This document shows, one piece after another, positions 30,333-40,195 of a DNA stretch of 64,000 bases. Positions within the stretch are counted from its first letter, which is position 1, and each line of letters opens with the position of its first letter. A model generated the notes under the pieces. It did no database searches, was not told the origin of the DNA, and saw only the letters and a list, made by a program, of their open reading frames with translations. This DNA comes from Lactuca virosa (Eukaryota; Streptophyta; Magnoliopsida; Asterales; Asteraceae), in the NCBI GenBank assembly GCA_928212115.1, contig CAKMRJ010003334.1:96540891-96604890 (forward strand). Reading direction: 5' to 3'. The position numbers and the translations under genes are program-made.

Positions 30333-31561
30333 TAGGGGTGAGCATTTGGACCGGTGGACCGGACCGGACCGTTTTTTTTGACCCCCGGGTCGGTTCTCGG
30401 TTCTAGAAATCCATCAAAACCGGTCCGGTTTTTTTCCCGGTCTGTTCCGGGTTTTACCGGGTTTAGAACCGGTTGGACCCAATTTAAAAAAAAAAATTAT
30501 AATTTGTGAAAATTTTTAAACAACCACAACTCATTCGTTTTAAGTCGGATTGACACGCGGTTTTTTCCAACGTTTAATTTACAGTTTTTAGATGAATTTA
30601 GACTATTATTTTGTTGATTTTGGTATTATATTCAATGAGTTACAGTCTTTCAAAGTTGAGCTATCAAAGGTGAAAAGTTTCAGCTTTTCAGCAACATTTT
30701 TAAAATTTTGTAATCTATGAAAATTTTTAAACAACCATAACTCATTCGTTTTAATTCGGATTGACACGCGGTTTTTTCCAACGTTTAATTTACAGTTTGT
30801 AGATGAATTTAGACTATAATTTTGTTGATTTTGGTATTATATTGAATGAGTTACAGTCTTTCAAAGTTTAACTATCAAATCTGAAAATTTTCAGCTTTTC
30901 AGCAAGATTTTTAAAATTTTTGTAATCTATGAATTTTTTTAAACAATCATAACTCATTCGTTTTAAGTCGGATTGACCTGCGGTTTTTTCCAACATTTAG
31001 TTTACAGATAGTAGATGAATTTAAACTATAATTTTCCTTATTTTGGTATTATATTCAGTGGGTTACAATCCTTCAAAGTTGAGCTATCAAAGCTAAAATA
31101 TTTCAGCTTTTTAACTATTATTTTAGACTATAATTCTAAATTTGATGTATCTTTGACAGATAAATCATATGAAAGGGATCTTGGTGAACTTGATTTATAT
31201 GTTAGTTGCTTTTATTTGTAAAATTAATTTTGCAAGTTATAATATTATAACATCAAGGTAGATTAGTTATGCATGAAACAGAAACGTAATCATTTTTACA
31301 AGTTGTATCGTCTCAAACCCAACAACATATTCGTTTTAAAGTGTTCTATCAAACCCAAAAACTTATTTTAACGACTTGTACTCTATGCAATTAAAGTTTT
31401 ACCAGTCCAAACGGGTCCAAGAACCGGAAAACACGGACCTGGACCCGGACCCGGACACGGACACGGACAAGACTCATCTGGTCCGGTCCACAGTCCACAA
31501 TATTCTCCATAACCGGTCCGGTCCAAGAGCCGGTCCGGTTCGGTCCAAATGCTCACCACTA
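30333..31561. mobile_element. hAT-like element with internal tandem repeats, duplication CATCAAGG
   Basis: It is 1229 bp with inverted ends TAGGGGTGAGCATTTGGACC and (reverse) TAGTGGTGAGCATTTGGACC. Perfect 8-bp duplications CATCAAGG lie at 30325-30332 and 31562-31569. The sub-terminal regions are dense in GGACCGGACCGG-like motifs on both sides. The interior contains three copies of a unit of about 210 bp. It has no transposase. The left LTR of element A shows the empty site (near 4027-4040). Confidence 0.92.
30511..31130 (+). repeat. About 210-bp tandem repeat, three copies, inside the hAT-like element
   Basis: The phrase TTTAAACAACCATAACTCATTCG followed by GGATTGAC recurs near 30515, 30726 and 30938. 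Each unit continues with a GATTTTGGTATTATATT segment. Confidence 0.9.
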
Positions 31562-32142
31562 CATCAAGGTGTTGGAGAAGTGAGGCAAGCTTGAAGATCT
31601 GAGGTTATCTTGTCCTCTAGAAGCTCCAGGAGGTAAAAAAAAAAAGCTTATGCCTTTATGCTTATATGATGTAGATCTTGCCTTGATAGCTTTATGACAC
31701 CTTTCTTGTCCCAAAAAGTCCCAATATTGTGCATGTTATGTTTTGGACGTGTTACGCTGTCCTTTCAGACCCTAGGAAGGGTTCTAAGTGATAAAAATGA
31801 GGTCCCGATGGCTAAAAGTGTTCCATGCAAGTGGTAGAAAGGTCTTAATGGATTAAGACCTTGCATTAAGGACTTTCGGGACATTTAAAGTCTTAAAGTT
31901 TGAGACTTTATGGTTCAAAGACACATTTGGTCGATGGATCTAGAATTTGGGCTTAAGTGCTTAAGTCATTAAACACTTATTTGAGTTTTGAGAACAGCGA
32001 GGGTATGCCCCGCGTACGCAGTCAACGTCCCCGTTTTCCAGTTAACGCGAGGTTCGCGTATGCCCCGCGTAGCTTCGGAGTACGCCCAACATACGCCCTA
32101 TGATGGGGTTTTGCGAGTTGGGCTTCGGATTTAGGGCCACCT

Positions 32143-34678
32143 TGTGACAACCCGAAACTTCTATCTTGTACAATTGGTCAATTCTATCAATGTTAAACTC
32201 GATTCTGTTACCTTTTAGCACCGTTTAAGGGTTCGTTTAAGTGTTCTAAGCTTGAGAACAACCAAGGTTGAGATTAGGGATGAGTTATCAAGTCGTAAAG
32301 TAGCAAAATCGGGCCATACACTCTCTTAAGAGGAGTGTACGGCCGTACACCCCCCCTCATGGCCGCACACTCAAGGTGGTGGGTCACCCACCCCTATATA
32401 TATGAGCAGACCCCCTTCCTTCATTCCTTTCTCCTCTTGGTTGCACACTACTCCTTTCTCTCTCAAGTTTCTTCAACCGTGAACTCTTCAAGGCTTCAAA
32501 AACGTGAGTATTCCATCATTTAGCTTGCTATACTTGAAAGACTTCTTGATTCAAGCCTTGGTTCATCAAATTCCATCATGTTCTTCACCCTTTGAAGGAG
32601 TACGGTCGCACACCTTCATAAGGCTGGCCGTACACCCCCTTAAAGGCTCTCCAAAGTGAGAGTTTGGACCCTATCTTCTAGTTGGACATGATCTTAGCCT
32701 TGATGCACCTAAAAGTCGACAACTTGGGCATGAACATGAAGAGTGTACGGCCGCACACCCCTTTGTACGGCCGCACACACACCTTAGGGCCGTAAACCCA
32801 CTTTGATTAACATTTTAGGCCTCAAACTTGCATTACAACCAAGCATGGGACCTAGAACATTTCCTTGATGCTTCTTAGGGCCTTGAAACACCTCAACATG
32901 CACACTTTTTCATGAGTGTACGGCCGTACACTCATGGGCCGCACACCCAGGGCCGTACACACCCTTAGGGTGGGCGTACACCTCCTTCACTCAATCCCAT
33001 ATGGTTTTAACACTTAGTCCAAGTGTTTCCAAGTCCTTAGGGTGGTTTCCTATCATGTCTAAGTCGTGAAATACCCTAAACTGAATCATATATGTGTTAT
33101 TACATGTTAAATAGGATCCAATTGTGTTCAAGGCGTCATTTGACACTCATCATCTCTTATCACTCACTCGAGGTGAGTTCATACCCCTACGCTTTTCATG
33201 ATTTTTAAACGTTTTCAGGGGGGAATACAAGCCAAAAACAAATGATTTTGTGAAACTAATACTAAAGGATTGTTAACAAGTATAAAACTTATGCAATTGA
33301 TTCAGACAAACGATTTTCACGTTTTTATAAAATATTTAGATATTTTATCCCCTTTTGTACTATGTTGAGCATAAGGGGCGTTTTTAACGTGCAATCATGA
33401 ATGCATAGTTTTCAGATCGATATACAAACCGGATATACTATATACATGCAAACTATAATAGGTATAGTTTGGGGTTTTTCAATACACTGAGTTATACATT
33501 GCTAAACATATAAACTATGACAGATTCAGTTTATGATATATATTACTACGAGAGTACAACATCTAATAATTATTTAAGTATAATTATTACCTTATACAAC
33601 ATCCAACGGATTTCAATACAGAACTGCACGTAAACTAGATTATACAAAACTGTGAGACTCAACTTCAAAACTGTACCCTCTGGTGTACTGAACTAAATCC
33701 TATCATAGTATAACCAGAGTCTCCTGGAGGGAGAGCGTGAGATTTATGAATAGATCTATTCGGGACTGACAATCCCACACCTGAACTACTAGCTACAGTT
33801 AGGCAGGCATGCCTGGGGTGACAAATGTCATAACATCCGACGCCTGAAGAACGTCGTAAAGGTCTCTAGGTCATATCAAGCATGGTTATACGACTCACAT
33901 TAAGTAAAAACTAACATTTGTTTACGGGATTTCATTCTTCATTAGTTTTATTTTAATTAATAGAACTATTATACATTACACTGGAGGATTCCAGGGTTAC
34001 AACAACTGGTTTTATTATTTTAAATAATAAAACTACTATACTTACTGGTAGTAGCCAGGGTTTTCAAACAGAACATACTATACATACTGGTGGTAGCCAG
34101 GGTTTTGAAACAGAACATACTATACATACTGGTGGTAGCCAGGGTTTTCAAACTGAATATTCCATACGCAAAGGTTTTCATACAAAATTCATCATACCAT
34201 ACATATTAGTAGTAACCAAGCACACAACTGAAATGTTTTATACTACAAAGGATACCGTAACAAACTTTCATAGAAGAAACTGGTAATATCATGCTTTTAC
34301 TAAAGAAAATATTGTATTTTCTTGGAAACATACGAACATTTTGCAAGATACATCAACAAGTTTTCACTACAAAACATAGCTTATGAGTTCATCAGCTTTA
34401 TGCTGATACTCTTTCAAAACCGCTTGTATTCTCAGGAAATCAGTAGACATGTACCTTCCGGCGTTCTGAGAAGACGCAGAGTATGGAGTCATGTCTTTTT
34501 ATTTTGATTATAATTTTGATGTATGAAAACAAGAGTCAAACAGATGTAAACCTTTTTCATATATGTATTCAATGTTTGGTTGTGTTTACTTTGATTGCTA
34601 TGATACAATTGTTGTGACACTACACATGACGTCATCCACCCCCGAACGTTTCCGCCGTTCCGGTTTGGGGGTGTGACA
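32143..34678 (+). mobile_element. Gypsy-type solo LTR, TGTGACAACCCG family, CACCT duplication
   Basis: It is 2536 bp, reads TGTGACAACCCGAAAC...GGGGGTGTGACA, and is flanked by perfect CACCT duplications (32138-32142 and 34679-34683). It contains repeated ACGGCCGTACACC/GGCCGCACACC motifs (32335-32980) and a 42-bp triplicate at 34036-34161. It has the GAGGTGAGTTCATACC and TATTCTCAGGAAATC phrases. There is no coding sequence. A second member of the family lies in the opposite orientation at 43350-46386. Confidence 0.92.
34036..34161 (+). repeat. 42-bp repeat, three copies
   Basis: CTATACATACTGGTGGTAGC starts at 34036, 34078 and 34120 with only a few changes. Confidence 0.9.
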
Positions 34679-35615
34679 CACCTTTAGGCCAGCTGACTTG
34701 GACTCTTATTGGGATTTCTGAGTAGAAGTGTTTTCGGCCAAATTTGGAAGTGGATCTTAGGATGAGGCCCAATTAGAGAGTTGGGCCCAATTTGGAAAAT
34801 TTGGCCAATTATGGGCCTTGTATATTGGGCTTCTAGAATAAGGAATTGGATTTGGGCCTTGGCCCAACTTAAGGGAAGGATAGAATGGACTATTACCCTA
34901 TATGTGGGCCCTTAGCCAAGATTGATATTCCAACTGTTGATTAGTGTTCGTTTATTGTGATAGTTCGGGATTTTCATTGAGTCAGCAGTCAGAGGTTTGC
35001 AATTCAGTTCGACATTGTGAGGTGAGTTCTTCTCATTATATCAATAGGGTCTAAGGCACCAAGGCCGACCCTTTTTTGGATTATATCCTGGTTACAGGAT
35101 GTTGCTATGTTTAGTGATCTGTTAGATCTGTATCCTGGAATATAGGGTGATGTTATGTTTAGTGATCTGTTAGATCGGTATCCTGGTATATAGGATGATG
35201 CTATGATTAGTGATCTGTTAGATTTGTATGACTGTCTGTACATGCTAGCTAGTGTTTGATATCTATGTGTTGATTGTGTGTTTGCAGGTGGGCTGAGGCG
35301 GTCCTGCTTTGTGCTCTAGGCCAACAGACCCAGGGCGGACCAGATATACTGAAGGCCCATCGGGGCGTACCAGTCAGGCGGAAGGCCCCGAGAACGGTCC
35401 AGACAGGCGGAAGGCCCGGTAGGGCGGACCAGACATGCTGAAGGTTCTGAGAGTGGGCCAGATAGACTGAAGGCCCGGTGAGGGCGGTTCAGTCATACTG
35501 AAGACTCTGTTTTCATGTTGCTTGTTATGATAATGTTCCTCGTTTGTATGACGTTGGTATTTTGGGGGAACTCACTAAGCTTCTGGCTTACAGTTGTGGA
35601 TTTTGTTTCAGGTAC

Positions 35616-36669
35616 ATCGGGACACACACGGGAATTATTTAATAACTTGAAATATTAAATAATAATCATTGGCAAATTAACCTAAGTCAATATTAGACTT
35701 ATTGGATTAAGTCCTTAATGGGTTAAGTAAGAAACCCTTAACCCTAATCATCATTTCATGTGAAAACCCTAATTTTTGGGATTATGGGCTTGGACTTATC
35801 GGGACCCACACTTTTGGGCCATTGGAATGGAATTGTGTATTAAGCCCAATCACACCATATGACTTATTTAGTAAAGTGAGAGACTTAATGGATTAAGTCC
35901 TTAATGGGTTAAGTAAGAAACACTTAACCCTAGTTGTCATTTTATGTGAAACCCTAATTTCACTTGGGCCTTGAGTTGGGCCTTCCTATAGGGTTTTGGT
36001 GGTTAGACTATTGATGGACCATCCAAGAACAAGTTAATGGACCAAAGTAATTAGATGGACTTTAGGATAAGGCCCATGTGAGGACTTGGGCCCAATTTGG
36101 AAGATTGGGCCATATGTTGGGCCTTGGCCTATTACTTGACTTTTGGGCGTTTGGAACCCAATTATTAATTGGGTATTGTTTGATGTTGACAGTTCGGGAA
36201 TCTGTCAATCAGCAGCTGGAGTGTACCTGCGGGACTTCAGCAGTGCCAGGTGAGTTCTCCTCACTATATCAACAGGGTCTACGGCACCAAGGCCGGCCCT
36301 TTATGAAATCATCGTGGTTTTAGGATGTTGTTATGCTATGTAATCTGTTAGATACGTATGATTATCTGTATATATGTTAGTGACCTGGTTAGGTCGGTAT
36401 CCTGGTTATAGGAGGTTGCTATGTTATGTGATATGTTAGATCCGTATGATTATCTGTACATATGATAGTGACCTGGTTAGGTCAGTATTCTGGGCATAGG
36501 ATGATGCTATGCTATTTGATCTGTTAGATCGGTTGACTGTTATATATGCTAGCGTATGATATGTATGTGCACATGTTTGTTTGATTGGGGGTTTGGGTTG
36601 AGGCGGTCCTGCTTTGTGCTGAAGGCCAACATACCCAGGGCGGTCCGGATAGACTACAGACCCAGGAGT
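35616..36669 (+). repeat. Left LTR fragment of element B
   Basis: It matches 41578-42652 of the right LTR closely. Differences include a 25-30 bp gap near 36148, where the right copy has an extra GAGTGTGAGTTGGACTTTG. Both ends are deletion junctions. Confidence 0.9.
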
Positions 36670-37168
36670 TGCTTATATGAAATTGACATCATTATTGTAG
36701 TTGCTTAGTGTATGCATCACGGTCGTACATAATTAAGATCTTATAGCCTGAGAATGTTTGATTTGGCCTTATGTTCTGTTCTTGTTTGATTGGGAGCTTC
36801 GGGTAGGATTGGATATTCGAAAGTCTATGGGGTCCAGCGTTATGTATGGCTAGCATACACTAGTGCTGCAGGGTTGGTGGAAGGTTCATGGATGGGTGGG
36901 TTGTGTGAGACCGGTAGGTCAGTTGTGGGACGGTTAGCCTTCCTCTAGGAGTGAGGTTGAGCGACCACCAGGTGTATGTCTAATGTTAGGGTGTTGTGGT
37001 GATACTTGAGACAAATATGGGTAGGTGTGGAAGGTAATAGGGGCCCATACTACTGAAAGCATAGGACCCATACGCGTAGCAAGGAAGTCACAACCCCTAG
37101 GGTTGGGTTGGGAGTTGGTTCCCTGTCTCTATATGGGTTATCAGTGATCCTTCTGGTGTATTACCAGA
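36670..37168 (+). other. Leader of element B, start missing
   Basis: It aligns with 6620-7113 of element A (shared GAAATTGACATC, GTATGCATCA and CTACTGAAAGCA). No primer site is left because of the deletion at 36669. Confidence 0.8.
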
Positions 37169-37680
37169 ATGGTGGTTACGAGACGTTTTGAGATCGGATC
37201 CAGGTTAGGATCGGGAGCTGGCAGCCAGGATAGACCAGCATTGTCAGAGGACCGTGTCTGTGAGATCATCCGGGAGGAGGTGATTGAGTTGTCTAGGGAC
37301 AGTTTCCGGGGATGTTTCGGTCTATTAAGACCGCCATGGTTGAGTATTTCGACGAGCGCTATGCAGCCATTGCCGAGACGGTTTCCGCGGCAGCTGTATC
37401 AGCTGTAACGACGACAAGGGGAGGAGCTGGTCGAGCTTTCCAGTACCGGGACTCGTTACTGGGACATATTATGATGAGCAGAGGGCTGCAGTTATTTGTG
37501 AACAGGGAGATTTTCTATACTCGTTACATTCTTCTGGCTGAGCGGGAGAGGCTAGTACATGAGTTTCTAGATTTTAGGCTCGGGGGTTTGCTCGAGGCCG
37601 GAATAAGCGTTGCGGGGACTCCAGAAAGGAGGGATGACTATGTTCAGTTGGGATTTTGCAGCTGGAAGTGTAATGGTTAA
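37169..37680 (+). pseudogene. gag remnant of element B
   Basis: The frame starts MVVTRRFEIGSRLGSGAGSQ, like gag of element A. It then shifts near 37310 to FRSIKTAMVEYFDERYAAIAE. Next comes an Ala-rich stretch, after which most of the gag domain is deleted. A short TRYILLAERERLVHEFLDF piece of the domain end remains at about 37519-37575. No zinc knuckle is visible. Confidence 0.8.
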
Positions 37681-38758
37681 TTGATGGATTGGATTGTCGT
37701 TTTGTAGGGCAAGAACTGTGCCCTCTCATCTTTTTCGAGCTCAAAGGAGTGGGCAGGCTTGTGACCCCAGGATCGGGTTGTATTCCAGCTCGGGGTAAGT
37801 CGGTTGCAGGGATAGACAACATTATTTCAGCGCCGGTGAGCGCAGGTGGGTCGATGTGGCATAAGTGTGTGGTGAGGTCCGGTTCGCCTTGAATCTATCG
37901 TATCGGGCGGTAAGGATTGATTGTGCGATCTATGGCACTTTTGGGATTGTAGACTATGTCTTGGGAGTAGTTGTACCCCGGTTTAGGGAAAAGGTTGTTT
38001 TAGCTACTGCAGTTCAGTTGTGAATGATTGAGTTGGTGAGTGAGTCATGGTGCGAGGCCCTGAATGATATGAGTTCTAGAGCCGAGAGCGGGAGGATTGT
38101 TGGAACACTTTGGGAAAAAGTGTATTATGTGGGAGGTCTGCGGACAGGGTCCCACAGGATGGTTATTCAGCATTGTCAAGATTTAGTAGTTCAGTAACCG
38201 TTATTTGATAGCGGAGGAAGAAGCCAAGGGAAGTAGGTCGTTGCTGAGCTGTTAGTTGGAACATCTATCTTTTGGACTTCAAGATATGAGTGTGGGATCA
38301 TTCAAGGATTAGGGACTGTCGATTTTACTGGAATTCAGGAAGTGTTCATCTAGTTATTAGAAGCGTGTGATCATTTATGGTTGGCTAGTAAAGGAGTTCT
38401 AGTGGGAAGGGTCTGGTTGTCATCAGATCGATCGTTGGAAAGTGAGAAGGATTGGGAATTCTCAAATTTTCATGTATTTTGAAGACTTAGTTGAATCTAA
38501 GTGGGGGAGAATCGTCCCGGAATGCAGAAGCAGGATCGGTTTTGAAACTGAGATAGGTTTCACATCGTTTTCAGGAAGGAAGACAACCCTGGTGGCTGTT
38601 TGGTTTAAGTGTTGTGTGAGTTGGGAGTTCGGTAAAACTCCCCAGCATGTGGATCGCGTCTTCTCGGTGCTTGATAGCAGAACTTTGGGAAATCAGGTTG
38701 GGATTCTAGCCATGAACTGAGTTCGGTTGTGTGTTAGGTCGAGTGCGTGTTCGACCAG

Positions 38759-38930
38759 TATGGGAAGTGTTGTAAGACTGCGGGGGTAGCCGTAGCATTC
38801 ACTACCGATCAGTTAGTATGGGAAGTGTTGTAAGACTGCGGGGGTAGCCGTAGCATTCACAAGGTTAGCAGATAGTGCTAAAGTGATGTAAGTCTGGGGG
38901 TGTAGCCGCAACATTCGCTAGGTTGGTAGA
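38759..38930 (+). repeat. 58-bp tandem repeat in element B
   Basis: TATGGGAAGTGTTGTAAGAC...GGTAGCCGTAGCATTCAC occurs at 38759 and 38817. A third, diverged copy follows near 38880. Confidence 0.88.
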
Positions 38931-39449
38931 TAACATAAGCGCGTTGTTAGGACGTGAAAGGGACGGTAGTAGCCACCAGCTCAGGTGTAGCAGTGAGGAT
39001 ATAGAAATCTACGGATTGGTTATGGGTTCCCCAGGGGGATTAGACTTAGTTAAGTCGGTGATAAGACTGTAGGAGCGTCACTACATTTATGAGATCAAGG
39101 AAGCAATGGATTGCTTAAGGTTGTTTGTGGTGTAAGGCTACCATTGGTCATGTAGCAATCATTTTAGCCGTGGATTTGGTAACGACGGGATTCGACACAT
39201 GGATCCGATCGGTTGGATCAAAAGTTGTTAGAGTCGCAGTGACATGATAACTAGTGGCAATTATTTCCAAGGAAGGATTTCGTTCGGAAGTCGTGTGAGG
39301 CAACTATGTGGGAGTCCTTTAGCTCCGCGACCGGGGCGGAACCTGGTATTTCATATGAGTATTACCCGAGTGTGACGAATCAGGGGATTTTGGATGAGAT
39401 GCAAGGATAGGTCCTTGGATTTCAAGTTATGGGTTAGACCGAGTTATGT

Positions 39450-39660
39450 ATATAGTAGTATTTCGATCTAGGGTATTCCATCGTGAGGATGACCGGACCC
39501 TACAATTGAGTGGAACTGACTTGTTTGGTATTCCAACCCGAGGGTTGATTGGACCAAAAATGTGCGTGATACGAGGGTATTCCATCCTAGGGATGACTGG
39601 ACCCGTCGTGGACATGCCTGGTATTCCAGCCCGAGTCTGATTGGGCCAGGTATGAGTATT
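39450..39660 (+). repeat. GGTATTCCA...GATTGGACC repeat in element B
   Basis: The motif GGTATTCCANCC(N)GAGG.TGA.TGGACC occurs about four times at 50-75 bp spacing. Confidence 0.75.
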
Positions 39661-40180
39661 TGAGCTTATAAGCCGATCATTTGGTGTATGTCATTCAGGA
39701 ACCAAAGGAAACATTGTTATGTTGATCCAAAAGGGGGTTCATCTCCCAGTTTACATTCCATTGTTCATTATAACCTTGGGAATTGGTTATCAAACGGGTT
39801 TCTCTTAAAAGGAGTACCTAATCTCTTGTCAAGAAAGGAGTTATAGGTAGTAGTGTGTGAATTGGGGTCATGCTTTCTGGTGAGTGCCACAGGTCATCTG
39901 GAGTTGAGTAGCCAGTTAGGAGCTAAGTGCAACGAAGTTGACAAGGATTCAGAGTGGGCGGTCTGTCAAGGAGACGGACCAGCTCGAGATTACAGACTCA
40001 TATTGAGTAAATGTGATTATATTGCAAGGGATTCGTTTATTTTCAGGTTTTAGAACCCGGTGAGGGTTGGTTACGGTTGCCTGGAAAGGCTGGGGTTATG
40101 CTCGTAGTTGTGGCCGTGTTACTCAAGTTGTCTGGCGTGTAAGGGATGATAAGAAACGATTTCGAGGACGAAATCAAATT

Positions 40181-40195
40181 TAAGTGGGGGAGAGT
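40181..40195 (+). other. Polypurine tract of element B
   Basis: AAGTGGGGGAGAGT lies directly before the LTR start TGTAACATCCC. Confidence 0.85.

Larger units (their letters stand above)
1462..35620 (+). mobile_element. Element A: Ty3/gypsy chromovirus (Tekay/Del-like), multiply interrupted
   Basis: The order on the plus strand is LTR, tRNA-Met primer site, gag, protease, reverse transcriptase, RNase H, integrase with a chromodomain-like tail, polypurine tract and LTR. The left LTR begins TGTAACATCC and ends TGTTACA at 6332. The right LTR starts at 29924 as TATAACATCC, with a mutated terminal TG, and is cut off at about 35620. Six elements have inserted directly into it, and one of them carries a further insertion. 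Stops and frameshifts are scattered through pol. The last 166 bp of the right LTR, and therefore the right target duplication, are lost. The lineage call rests on gag/pol residues I recognise, not on a search. Confidence 0.9.
29924..35620 (+). repeat. Right LTR of element A, 3'-truncated and interrupted twice
   Basis: It begins TATAACATCCCGG, where the left LTR has TGTAACATCC. It follows the left LTR base for base in large part, except for the insertions at 30333-31561 and 32143-34678. At GGTACATCGG (35611-35620) it breaks into element B. The corresponding left LTR continues for 166 bp more. Confidence 0.9.
37681..40180 (+). other. Non-coding interior of element B
   Basis: I found no protease, RT or integrase motifs in any frame. 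Two small tandem arrays are present (38759-38930 and 39450-39660). At 38499-38520 the phrase AAGTGGGGGAGAATCGTCCCGG looks like a polypurine tract running into a degraded LTR start. A compound origin is therefore possible. Confidence 0.6.
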
